From Vibrio splendidus (lineage in GTDB: Bacteria > Pseudomonadota > Gammaproteobacteria > Enterobacterales > Vibrionaceae): DNA of 64,000 nucleotides. The stretch lies in NCBI RefSeq assembly GCF_001557875.1, contig NZ_LNRF01000001.1, forward strand, positions 1,550,001 to 1,614,000, in the 5' to 3' direction. The notes below the pieces were generated by a model, which saw only the letters and a list, made by a program, of their open reading frames with translations, was not told the origin of the DNA and did no database searches. A program made the position numbers and the translations under genes. Of this stretch, positions 28,226 to 36,361 are shown in pieces; the stretch's first letter is position 1; the number at the start of each line of letters is the position of its first letter.

Positions 28226-29302
28226 TCAAATCAGCTCTTCGTTAATAAAATCAAGAATGTCGATCAGCTCATGATCAGGCAGATTCAGTAAGTTATCACC
28301 AACATACCATTCAATCTTACATTGGTTTGGCAACTCGCTGATCGCTGGGTTTCCTATCCAAACCTTGTGTTTCTTTGCTATGTTATCTCTCACAATAATA
28401 CCGTCTTCATAGCTCACTGGTAAATAAAGATGAAGCATGTTGACCTGAGGTTGCTGTGGGTTAACCGTGAACTGAGGATAATCTTGTAGTATTTGATAAA
28501 CCTGTTTGGTGCGTTCGTATAAAGCAGGCATCAATTCTAATCGCTCATCAAACTGCATCGCGGCTGAAACCACATAAGGCGTTCGGTGATAAACATTGCC
28601 ACCTTGGCGCTTCATCCACGCAGATGCTTTCGCTACAAAGGCTTTATCGCCCAACAGTAACGAACCACCAAGGCCGTTGAGACCTTTGTACAGCGAAACA
28701 TAAGCACTATCGAAGCCCTGAGCAATCTCGCGGTATGATTTTTGGTAATACGCGCCACATTCCCACAAACGCGCACCATCCATATGAAGGTGAATCGATT
28801 GTTCTTTACAGTACTGCTTTATAGCTTCAAGCTCTTCCCACTCTGGCAGTTGGCCGCCAATTTCGCGCATCGGCAACTCATACAGAGCGGCGGCAATCTC
28901 ATCAGGCCACGCCTTTAAGTCATCAACATTCCAAGTGCGAAATACGTTGCCGACTGGAAGCACGTTGAAGCGATTTTGGAGCTGATACCCTTGGCGTTCA
29001 TGACGTATGATATGACTCGACTCATGCATCGCTACTACTGGGTTTCTTTTCTCTTGGCACGCAATTTCTAATGCTGTTGGTTGGTTCATGGTACCGGTAA
29101 CCACAAACACGGCAGCTTCATAACCAAGCAGCTCTGCGACCTTGTTTTCAAAGCTCTCAATAAACTCACCATCACCGTAGCTATCATGGCTCACATTATG
29201 TGTTTCACACCATTCAGCCATCTGAGCGAATGTCTGTGCTGGTGTCGGTTCTAGGTGACCGGAAAGCAACAAATCACATTGTTGACGCAAGTCCATGCTC
29301 AT
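28226..29302 (-). CDS. threonine-aldolase-like PLP enzyme (beta-eliminating lyase family)
   Basis: This 358-residue fold-type I PLP enzyme has VTGTMNQPTALEIAC (phosphate binding), HLHMDGARLWECG (the Asp that holds the PLP ring nitrogen), and the Schiff-base Lys in YVSLYKGLNGLGGSLLLG. These are the marks of the L-threonine aldolase and beta-eliminating lyase family, which cleaves threonine or related beta-hydroxy amino acids to glycine and an aldehyde. A start at 29302 is chosen since AAGGA lies six bases ahead; the frame can be extended to 29374 without similarity. The real substrate is not readable from sequence. It is divergent from kefG across 303 bp. Confidence 0.82.
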   Translation of the reverse strand: MSMDLRQQCDLLLSGHLEPTPAQTFAQMAEWCETHNVSHDSYGDGEFIESFENKVAELLGYEAAVFVVTGTMNQPTALEIACQEKRNPVVAMHESSHIIRHERQGYQLQNRFNVLPVGNVFRTWNVDDLKAWPDEIAAALYELPMREIGGQLPEWEELEAIKQYCKEQSIHLHMDGARLWECGAYYQKSYREIAQGFDSAYVSLYKGLNGLGGSLLLGDKAFVAKASAWMKRQGGNVYHRTPYVVSAAMQFDERLELMPALYERTKQVYQILQDYPQFTVNPQQPQVNMLHLYLPVSYEDGIIVRDNIAKKHKVWIGNPAISELPNQCKIEWYVGDNLLNLPDHELIDILDFINEELI

Positions 29303-29605
29303 AGTTTTTCCTTTATTCATTATCGTTCTATGTAGGGTTATGGGATTATTTACGTTACCCACCAAAGGTGACATAAAATGCCCATATTCGCTTTTACTAT
29401 TCGTGAATAATTAGTTTTACTCAGTCATCGGCTACTTGCACCTGAAATACACAAAATGACTGATGTCTTATATAATTAAACATAAAAAAGCACGCGTATC
29501 TAAATTGAGAAGTATGGGCTAATTCGTTGTTGTTCAAGCATTCTTCTATTATTGTATAACTATAATTCCAATAAATATTATTCGTTAATGGACAAAGAGG
29601 GCTAT
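29303..29605. other. 303-bp divergent intergenic region
   Basis: Lies between the aldolase-like gene and the kefG-like gene and should hold both promoters. It is AT-rich. No conserved site was recognised. Confidence 0.5.
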
Positions 29606-30223
29606 ATGTCGAAAAATCGAGTCTTGGTGCTATTCGCCCACCCTTCTCAACATCGTTCTGAAGCAAACAAACCCTTATTTGAGCAAGCCAAACGTATTGA
29701 AGGCGTAACCTGTGTCGATCTCTATGCAGAATATCCTACATTCAAAATCAACATCGATCGTGAACAGAAACGCCTGCTAGACCATGACATCATCATTTTT
29801 CAGTTCCCTTTATATTGGTACTCGACACCGGCAATTCTTAAAGAGTGGCAAGACCTCGTTCTAGAATATGGCTTCGCTTACGGAACCGATGGCAACGAAC
29901 TACAAGATAAAAGCTTACTCTGCTGTATCACCGCTGGCGGTAAAAAAGACGCCTACCAGAGTGATGGCTACAACCATTTCACTATTCGAGAACTGCTTCA
30001 TCCAATCGAACAAACAGCTTCACTGTGTGGGATGACCTATCTCGCGCCATTTGCTCTATTTGGTTCGCGTACCGCTTTGGAAGAGAATCGTATTCAAGAG
30101 CATGTCGATAGCTATAAAGTACTGTTAGAGGCGCTGGTTGCTGACGAGATCAATATTAAAAAAGCCAGCAAAGCAGAAAAACTAAACCACTACGTAGAAG
30201 AACTAATGGCAGAGGTTAAATAA
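29606..30223 (+). CDS. kefG: KefG-like NAD(P)H oxidoreductase (flavodoxin fold)
   Basis: This 205-residue flavodoxin-fold protein has RVLVLFAHPSQHRSEANKPL (FMN phosphate loop), FQFPLYWYSTPAILKEWQD and TAGGKKDAY, typical of the NQO1/MdaB/KefG group. KefG is the soluble partner that binds and activates a Kef potassium efflux channel. The start at 29606 has AGAGG five bases ahead; the frame extends to 29552 without support. Its stop overlaps the start of the Kef gene by one base (TAATG), so the two are translationally coupled, which supports the KefG role over a stand-alone quinone reductase. Confidence 0.85.
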   Translation: MSKNRVLVLFAHPSQHRSEANKPLFEQAKRIEGVTCVDLYAEYPTFKINIDREQKRLLDHDIIIFQFPLYWYSTPAILKEWQDLVLEYGFAYGTDGNELQDKSLLCCITAGGKKDAYQSDGYNHFTIRELLHPIEQTASLCGMTYLAPFALFGSRTALEENRIQEHVDSYKVLLEALVADEINIKKASKAEKLNHYVEELMAEVK

Positions 30224-32148
30224 TGACGGGATATTTTCTACAAGCGTTTATCTACTTGGTAGCAGCTGTCATCGCGGTGCCTATTGCTAAGCGACTCGGG
30301 TTAGGTTCAGTTCTAGGGTATTTAATTGCTGGTGTTGTGATTGGCCCAATCATAGGCCTGGTAGGTGAAGAGACCACAACCATTCAACACTTTGCCGAGT
30401 TCGGTGTTGTTATGATGCTGTTCTTGGTCGGGCTTGAGCTTGAGCCGAAGATGCTTTGGGCAATGAGAAACCGCCTTATGGGACTGGGTGGCTTGCAAGT
30501 TGGTGGTACTACCGCGATTGTAATGGGTATTGCCCTATTCTTCGGCCAACCTTGGACGATCGCGCTGACTATCGGCTTGATCTTCGCACTGTCATCTACC
30601 GCGATTGTTCTCCAAACCTTTAACGAGAAAGGGCTCTCCAAGACAGAAGGCGGCAAGAATGCTTTCTCGGTCTTACTGTTCCAAGATATTGCCGTCATCC
30701 CTATGTTGGCGTTTATCCCTCTATTGGCGTTGCCAGAATTAATCGAAGCTGCACAAAGCGCGGTCGCTTCGGCTTCTGATCACCATGAAGAGTTGAGTCT
30801 TGTTGCTGGCCTACCCGGCTGGGCTTATGGCCTTGTGATCACAGCATCTATTGCGATTGTTGTGGTCGGCGGGCACTTCTTGAGTCGTCCACTGTTCCGC
30901 TTTGTGGCGAGCTCAGGCCTACGTGAAATCTTTACTGCAACCGCACTGATGTTGGTGATTGGTATTGCTGCACTAATGAGCCTCGTCGGCCTATCACCGG
31001 CTTTGGGTACCTTCCTTGCGGGTGTGGTTTTAGCAAACAGTGAATTCCGCCACGAACTTGAGTCTAATATCGATCCGTTTAAAGGACTGCTACTTGGCTT
31101 GTTCTTCATTACGGTAGGTGCAGGCATCAATTTTGATGTTCTATTCAACGACTTTGGTTTGATCATTGGCCTCACTCTTGGCGTTATGCTACTTAAAGCC
31201 TTAGTGTTATTTACATTGGCGTTAATCTTCAAAATTAAAAACAGTGACCGTTGGCTGTTTACATTGAGCTTGGCGCAAGCCGGTGAATTTGGTTTTGTAC
31301 TACTTAGCTTCTCGGCTCAAAACCACGTATTGCCTGCTGACATCGTCCAAACTCTGTCGCTGGTTGTGGCACTTTCAATGTTCCTAACACCAGGGCTGTT
31401 CATTCTATTTGATAAAGTGATTCTCCCTCGTTACCAACAAAAATCTAACGACCGCGAAGAAGATACCATCGAAGAGAAAGGCACCGTTATCATTGCGGGC
31501 ATTGGTCGATTCGGTCAAATCGTTAACCGTTTGTTGGTGTCGAACGATGTCAATACGGTGGTTCTGGATCACCAAGCTAACCAAGTAGACTTACTACGTT
31601 CCATCAACATCAAATCTTACTTCGGTGATGCCACTCGTCATGACTTATTGCATACCGCCGGTATCGAAGAAGCAGCGATGTTGGTTGTGGCTATCGACAA
31701 CCAAGACTCAAGTGTTGAATTGGTGAAATATATTAAACACACCTACCCTAGTGTGAAGATCTTGGCACGAGCATTCGACCGTGGTCATAGTTATCGCCTA
31801 AAAGAAGCTGGGGCAGATTCTGTAGTATCCGAAACTTACCACTCTGCACTTGAAATGGGAGCAGAAGCCTTGCGCTCTTTAGGGCACCACCCATTCTTCG
31901 TCGAGCAGCAAAAATCGACGTATCAACGTGTTGAGAGCCGTAAGTCTGAAAAGCTTTACCAAGCTTGGTCTGAAGCGGAAGAGAACCCACGTTACGACAA
32001 CAACTACCGACAAATCTTCATTCACCTTGAAGAAGCAATGAAAGAAGATATGAAGAAAGACCGCTCGGATAAGCACTCTCGCTCTGAACGTGGTTGGACC
32101 CCACCACCGAAGGGCTATGCTGATGGTTTTGAGGAAGACGAGTCTTAA
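30223..32148 (+). CDS. KefB/KefC-type glutathione-gated K+ efflux antiporter
   Basis: This 641-residue CPA2 monovalent cation:proton antiporter has about 12 membrane helices to residue 390. It includes LGYLIAGVVIGP, FGVVMMLFLVGLELEP, the QDIAVIPML motif and SLAQAGEFGFVLLSF. An RCK/TrkA-N domain follows, with GIGRFGQIVNRLL and a conserved VVLDHQANQVDLLR that binds nucleotide and glutathione adducts. It ends in a charged tail. Kef systems release K+ to acidify the cytoplasm during electrophile attack such as methylglyoxal, and mgsA is encoded elsewhere in this window. KefB versus KefC cannot be separated by eye; the kefG partner suggests KefB. Confidence 0.87.
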   Translation: MTGYFLQAFIYLVAAVIAVPIAKRLGLGSVLGYLIAGVVIGPIIGLVGEETTTIQHFAEFGVVMMLFLVGLELEPKMLWAMRNRLMGLGGLQVGGTTAIVMGIALFFGQPWTIALTIGLIFALSSTAIVLQTFNEKGLSKTEGGKNAFSVLLFQDIAVIPMLAFIPLLALPELIEAAQSAVASASDHHEELSLVAGLPGWAYGLVITASIAIVVVGGHFLSRPLFRFVASSGLREIFTATALMLVIGIAALMSLVGLSPALGTFLAGVVLANSEFRHELESNIDPFKGLLLGLFFITVGAGINFDVLFNDFGLIIGLTLGVMLLKALVLFTLALIFKIKNSDRWLFTLSLAQAGEFGFVLLSFSAQNHVLPADIVQTLSLVVALSMFLTPGLFILFDKVILPRYQQKSNDREEDTIEEKGTVIIAGIGRFGQIVNRLLVSNDVNTVVLDHQANQVDLLRSINIKSYFGDATRHDLLHTAGIEEAAMLVVAIDNQDSSVELVKYIKHTYPSVKILARAFDRGHSYRLKEAGADSVVSETYHSALEMGAEALRSLGHHPFFVEQQKSTYQRVESRKSEKLYQAWSEAEENPRYDNNYRQIFIHLEEAMKEDMKKDRSDKHSRSERGWTPPPKGYADGFEEDES

Positions 32149-32195
32149 GCAGAAGTCCAAGCTACAGCTCTAGATGACCATGCTATTCAACCATC

Positions 32196-32225
32196 AAAAG
32201 CGGCTATTTAAGCCGCTTTTTCTTT
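32196..32225 (+). terminator. terminator after the kef operon
   Basis: AAAAGCGGCT pairs with AGCCGCTTTT across five bases, followed by TCTTTC. Confidence 0.85.
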
Positions 32226-32689
32226 CATCTCACCCCTACAACACGTCAAATGAGCACAAGTATCAGCTGCTGAAACTCGTAATCCGAGAAATTTGTGTGA
32301 TCTAGCTAAAATTTTTAATTTCTGACCACATAGCAAAAGTGGATTCAATTTTTACATTATTGAAACATTCCAACCCTGCATAAACCACAACATAAACATG
32401 GCTATATATGCACTCATTCCTGCCATTCAAGCATCCACCCAATTCATAGCGACCACTCTCTAAGGATTGAATTACATTGCATATATCTAAATGCGTCGCA
32501 AAAGCCCCAATAAACCCATTCATCAATCAAATAAACAATGTACGACATTCACAAATTCAAACCATCAAATTTAACATAAACATTTCAAAGTGTGTCTACC
32601 GTTACAATTTGTAACGAATGACGGTTGTCGGTATAGTCCTGCAATTCAAAAAGTGAGACCTTTGCGCTCACCTTAAAGGAGATATAATA
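32226..32689. other. 464-bp gene-free region with a palindrome
   Basis: No supported gene. A minus-strand frame of 74 codons exists at 32302-32526 but has no clear ribosome site and unusual composition. The right end holds the palindrome at 32600-32616 and the leader of the DUF819 gene. Confidence 0.5.
32600..32616. promoter_or_regulatory. 17-bp palindrome upstream of the DUF819 gene
   Basis: CGTTACAA and TTGTAACG flank one central T. It lies 73 bp before the ATG at 32690, a normal place for an operator near a promoter. A TATAGT hexamer lies about 14 bp downstream of it. The binding protein is unknown. Confidence 0.5.
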
Positions 32690-33913
32690 ATGATTACTAA
32701 TGATGCTGTAATAATGGGCATGTTAGCTGTTATTCTTGGCGGTGTTTTTATCACGGAAAGTAGCCAAAATAGCGCACTGAAAAAATTCTACTCGTTCGTT
32801 CCGGGTCTATTGCTCTGTTACTTTGTTCCTTCTCTATTGAACAGTTTAGGCATCATCGACGCATCAAACTCAAAGCTGTACTTTGTTGCAAGTCGTTATC
32901 TATTGCCAAGCGCACTCGTTCTACTGATCATCTCAGCTGACCTACGCAAAATCTTCGGCCTTGGCTCAAAAGCCGTCATCATGTTCCTAACGGGTACTGT
33001 CGGCATCATCATTGGTGGCCCTTTGGCGATTCTAATCATCGACCAAGTTAACCCTGACCTCGTATCTGGCGATGTATGGCGTGGCCTTACAACTGTTGCT
33101 GGTTCTTGGATCGGCGGCGGTGCAAACCAAGCAGCAATGAAAGAAGTATTTGAGGTTGATGACCAACTCTTCTCTGCAATGATTACGGTAGACGTTATCT
33201 GTGCAAACATTTGGATGGCAGTGTTACTTATCATGGCTGGTCGTCAGAAGAAAATTGATGCATGGTTAAAAGCAGACACATCATCTATCGAAGAGCTAAA
33301 AGAGACGGTTTCTAAATACCAAGAAGAGAACGCTCGCCCAACAACTACAACCGATCTCATGAAGATCACAGCAATTGCCTTTGGTTTAACGGGGTTGGCT
33401 CACTTATTCAGTGACATGATTGCACCGTGGATCTCAACCAATGCGCCAGAACTAGCAAAATACAGCCTAACATCTGGCTTCTTCTGGCTAATCGTTATGG
33501 TAACTACGTTCGCCTTGATCGCTTCGTGCTTCAAATCAACACGTAGCCTAGAGCACAGTGGCGCATCAAAAATTGGTTCAGCGTTCATCTATATCTTAGT
33601 TGCTACCATCGGTATGCAAATGGACATTACCGCTATCTTTGATAACCCAGGTTACTTCTTCATTGGTATTACATGGTTAACTATCCATGCCCTACTCATG
33701 ATTGCGATGGCGAAAATCATTCGTGCACCGCTGTTCTTCATGGCAGTAGGTAGCCAAGCTAACGTTGGTGGCGCGGCATCAGCTCCAGTGGTTGCAGCAG
33801 CATTCCACCCAGCACTAGCTCCAGTAGGTATCTTGATGGCGGTACTAGGTTACGCATTAGGTACATACGGCGCTTACATCTGTGGTCTCATCATGCAGGT
33901 CGCTGCTGGCTAA
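32690..33913 (+). CDS. DUF819-family membrane protein (YjcL-like)
   Basis: This 407-residue protein has about ten to twelve hydrophobic helices. It opens with GMLAVILGGVFITESSQNS and has GSWIGGGANQAAMKE and VGSQANVGGAASAPVVAAAFH, the two glycine-rich conserved segments of the DUF819 family. The family is related in arrangement to carboxylate or sugar carriers, but its substrate is not known. A strong AAAGGAGATAT ribosome site precedes the ATG, a palindrome is 73 bp upstream, and a terminator with a UUCG loop follows. It is a single-gene unit. Confidence 0.82.
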   Translation: MITNDAVIMGMLAVILGGVFITESSQNSALKKFYSFVPGLLLCYFVPSLLNSLGIIDASNSKLYFVASRYLLPSALVLLIISADLRKIFGLGSKAVIMFLTGTVGIIIGGPLAILIIDQVNPDLVSGDVWRGLTTVAGSWIGGGANQAAMKEVFEVDDQLFSAMITVDVICANIWMAVLLIMAGRQKKIDAWLKADTSSIEELKETVSKYQEENARPTTTTDLMKITAIAFGLTGLAHLFSDMIAPWISTNAPELAKYSLTSGFFWLIVMVTTFALIASCFKSTRSLEHSGASKIGSAFIYILVATIGMQMDITAIFDNPGYFFIGITWLTIHALLMIAMAKIIRAPLFFMAVGSQANVGGAASAPVVAAAFHPALAPVGILMAVLGYALGTYGAYICGLIMQVAAG

Positions 33914-33944
33914 TACGACTAGCGCCAACAATCTGTTGAATTTT

Positions 33945-33982
33945 AAATCCGATATTGGTTCGCCAATGTCGGATTTTTTATG
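33945..33982 (+). terminator. terminator with UUCG loop after the DUF819 gene
   Basis: A 14-base stem with one mismatch (AAATCCGATATTGG and CCAATGTCGGATTT) is closed by the extra-stable TTCG loop and followed by TTTTAT. Confidence 0.9.
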
Positions 33983-34417
33983 CGCGTTGCCAAGAGGTGA
34001 TGAAACAGGAATTAAAACTTAAAATCATGCTTATATTTAATTATTAGAGCTTACTAAACGACTATTTCTACGTCCTTCCTAAACCACACTCGATTAATTA
34101 CTATTTTTCTACTGTCTTGGCATTGTTAACATTCAAAGAAATTTAACATCGGTTAAATTTATACATACATCTGTCATATTGCGTAGCAAGACGTATGTGT
34201 TTAGCATCTAACCCCATAAAGAAAACGAAACTTAGAGATAGAGCCCCCACTAAAGGAAAGTATGGCGACAAGCCAAGTCCTGCAAGATTGAAAGTCGCCA
34301 TACTCCGAAAGCGTATAACAATAAATATATGAATGGTTATAGAATAAAGTTATCCCAAATGACTTGTCTCAAAGAACCAAACACTCCCACAAAGAACATT
34401 TTCCTCTAGGAGTAGAG
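33983..34417. other. 435-bp gene-free region with a hairpin
   Basis: AT-rich. Contains the inverted repeat at 34259-34304 and is otherwise without a recognised gene. The promoter of the 115-residue gene must be here. Confidence 0.5.
34259..34304 (+). repeat. 11-bp inverted repeat in the leader of the 34418 gene
   Basis: AGTATGGCGAC pairs with GTCGCCATACT across 24 bases, with GGA and TCC just outside able to pair further. No T run follows. It may be a leader hairpin or part of a small RNA. Confidence 0.6.
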
Positions 34418-34765
34418 ATGAAGAATTGGAAAGTAAAATCGACAAAGCTAGTTAAAGGTCAGTACCTAGATTATCGGATCAGAGCGCACAACATAAACAT
34501 TGACGCGAATGGGCTTTTAGAGTTTTACGACATGGGTGTCGTTGTATCGAGCTTTAGCAGTGACGAATGGTTTATCTGCTACCAAACCAATGTATTTGGC
34601 TACACCAAGAAAAGCCACTGTAACCCATTTCAATTTGCTCACTGTAAACAGCTCAAAGAGATAGAAGAAGCAAGGCAAGACCTTGTCACTAACTCGCCAT
34701 TAGCGCTATTTATTAAAAATCGAAAATGTAGACCAAACCCGGTTGGTAGAAAACCAAATTTTTAG
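34418..34765 (+). CDS. 115-residue hypothetical protein
   Basis: Unrecognised protein. The start at 34418 has an AGGAG site about six bases ahead; a longer frame begins with TTG at 34364 and is less likely. It is basic, with no signal peptide or membrane helix. The first half looks beta-rich (KGQYLDYRIRAHNINIDANG, then LEFYDMGVVVSSFSSDEWFI). The end is basic and proline-containing (NRKCRPNPVGRKPNF). A 39-residue membrane protein follows 28 bp later on the same strand. Confidence 0.6.
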   Translation: MKNWKVKSTKLVKGQYLDYRIRAHNINIDANGLLEFYDMGVVVSSFSSDEWFICYQTNVFGYTKKSHCNPFQFAHCKQLKEIEEARQDLVTNSPLALFIKNRKCRPNPVGRKPNF

Positions 34766-34793
34766 TGAGTTTAAGTTACGAGGAATATACAGA

Positions 34794-34913
34794 ATGAGAA
34801 ATATCCTTGATAAATTTAAAAAAGACATTGGTGTTTGGTTGTTTTTAACAGTCATCTTTAGTTATTTTATCTATGCTTCATTCAATATATGTTGGAGTGA
34901 CATATTCAGTTAA
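34794..34913 (+). CDS. 39-residue single-helix membrane protein
   Basis: A short gene with a GAGG site ten bases ahead. It encodes a basic N-terminus (RNILDKFKKDIG) and one hydrophobic helix (about residues 13-33), then CWSDIFS. The N-terminus is likely cytoplasmic. It probably shares a transcript with the 115-residue gene. Function unknown. Confidence 0.5.
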   Translation: MRNILDKFKKDIGVWLFLTVIFSYFIYASFNICWSDIFS

Positions 34914-34984
34914 GTGGCTAAAGCTATCCTGATTAATATCAATACCAAAGCTTTAGCCTATTTAATGTCATAAAGGAAATATAA

Positions 34985-35845
34985 CTAGTCGAATAAAGAC
35001 GCCAGTTTATTTTCCACCACAGGGCTGACATTAAAACTCAACATAAAATCGGGACGCGTTTCTTCGTCCTTCTCAAGGTAATAGTTCGCTTCAATGCCAA
35101 ACTTCCAAGGGCGTCCATTCAGAACCGTTGTTTTGCTAACACTGATGTTTAACGGAATTTCCGCCTGATCCTTATTCCAGTCGTACGAGAATGTCGGCGC
35201 AGAACCTACCGTCCAACCACCTCCTAATATCTCAACCCAAAACACTTGTGTCGATGTCTTGTTGATTCGAGTATCAGAATGGTCAGCGCCGTGTCCAGAA
35301 ACGCCATACAAGTGGTTTGGGAACATACCGACAACTCGTTCACTACTCGCCTTCCCGACCATAAACTCTGGCCCGACAGCAAATTGATCCGCCGTTAAGT
35401 CACTACTGCCCGTTGGCAACGAAGCAAAGAGACCGAACGCGACAATAGTACCGCCCTCCATTTTAGGCGCATAAGCTAAGTCAAATGAGATGTCTGTAAC
35501 GCCAGACTGATCCATATGCCGCGAGCTTACTGGCGTATCCACATGGAAATCGTTCTGTACATAAGAGAGCGCCGGGCGGAAGATCACTTTGTCACCGTTA
35601 TCCATAGGAAATGGCAATGTCGGCTGTAACACGGTCGCGAAAGCATCTCCTCCACCATCGTAACCACCTAAATACTGAAGCTTTAAATTGAGACTAGCGT
35701 AAGCTGTGTTTGGGTTTGCAAGTTCCTTTGCTGCCTGTTCTGCTGCTTGATCGCTTTCAGCTTTCGAAATGTCGACCTTAGCGCTAGCAAAATTCGGCGT
35801 TAATAATATTCCAGTTATTATCAGTGCAAGTGGTTTACAAGCCAT
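34985..35845 (-). CDS. putative outer-membrane transporter-type barrel protein
   Basis: This 286-residue protein begins with a signal peptide (hydrophobic to about 19, cleavage near NFASAKV). A coil-like stretch rich in Ala, Glu and Gln (ESDQAAEQAAKELANPN) follows, then a beta-rich mature domain (YASLNLKLQYLGGYDGG, FATVLQPTLPFPMDNGDKVIFRP, GIEANYYLEKDEETRPDFMLS). It resembles the SphA/meta-pathway transporter-like barrels, and I recall such Vibrio proteins sometimes being labelled neuromedin U, a misnomer. Substrate unknown. It lies just beyond the ancestral end of tdh on the same strand. Confidence 0.6.
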   Translation of the reverse strand: MACKPLALIITGILLTPNFASAKVDISKAESDQAAEQAAKELANPNTAYASLNLKLQYLGGYDGGGDAFATVLQPTLPFPMDNGDKVIFRPALSYVQNDFHVDTPVSSRHMDQSGVTDISFDLAYAPKMEGGTIVAFGLFASLPTGSSDLTADQFAVGPEFMVGKASSERVVGMFPNHLYGVSGHGADHSDTRINKTSTQVFWVEILGGGWTVGSAPTFSYDWNKDQAEIPLNISVSKTTVLNGRPWKFGIEANYYLEKDEETRPDFMLSFNVSPVVENKLASLFD

Positions 35846-35972
35846 GAGTCCTCTCTTTAATAGTAAAACAATAAGGTATAACTGCTTATTGAGTATTTTA
35901 GAGATTACTGGGCAGTAAAATGGCCATTAAGTGACAGAGAGATAGGTTAACCCTAGGTAGAATTTAGATACA

Positions 35973-36005
35973 AAAATGCCCCAAATCGCTTTGAGGCATT
36001 TTCAA
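35973..36005 (-). terminator. terminator after the displaced tdh end
   Basis: AAATGCCTCAAA pairs with TTTGGGGCATTT on the minus strand, with one G-U pair, a GCGA loop and a T run. It is placed just past the stop of the tdh fragment, as a tdh terminator should be. Confidence 0.7.
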
Positions 36006-36041
36006 TTAATCAGGCAGCTCAGGAGTGTTTACTCCTTTTGC

Positions 36042-36187
36042 TTATTCCCAATCAAGAATTACTTTACCAGACATACCAGAACGCATCATGTCGAAGCCTT
36101 TCTGGAAGTCGTCCACTTTGTAGTGGTGAGTAATGATTGGTGTTAGATCTAGGCCAGACTGGATTAGTGAAGTCATTATATACAAGA
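36042..36187 (-). pseudogene. displaced 3' end of tdh
   Basis: On the minus strand this reads, in frame to a TAA stop, about 44 codons equal to the C-terminus of threonine dehydrogenase: [20 protein letters not shown], then [21 protein letters not shown]. Against the intact gene I count 9 mismatches in the last 135 bases, with changes such as Ser to Thr and Ala to Lys. Beyond about 36187 similarity stops. There is no start codon of its own. Because a terminator follows directly, this is probably the original tdh end, separated from the gene by the inserted segment. Confidence 0.9.
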
Positions 36188-36361
36188 AGAATTACTAATG
36201 GTGATAAGGTCGCGAAACATTTTCTTACCAAAATAAAAGCCGGGTTAATAATAAGTATTTTTCATCTTAATTTTAATCTATTGAGCCAGTCAACACATCG
36301 TCAACGCACTTAAGCACGAGGTAATGATAAAATAAGATATGATCTGTGCTTATATATTATT

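Noticed and set aside
30825..31232. 135-codon frame antisense to the Kef antiporter gene
   Set aside because: Composition follows the membrane-helix codons of the sense gene; a shadow frame.
32302..32526. Minus-strand frame of 74 codons upstream of the DUF819 gene
   Set aside because: No ribosome site and no recognised family. It remains possible but is not supported.
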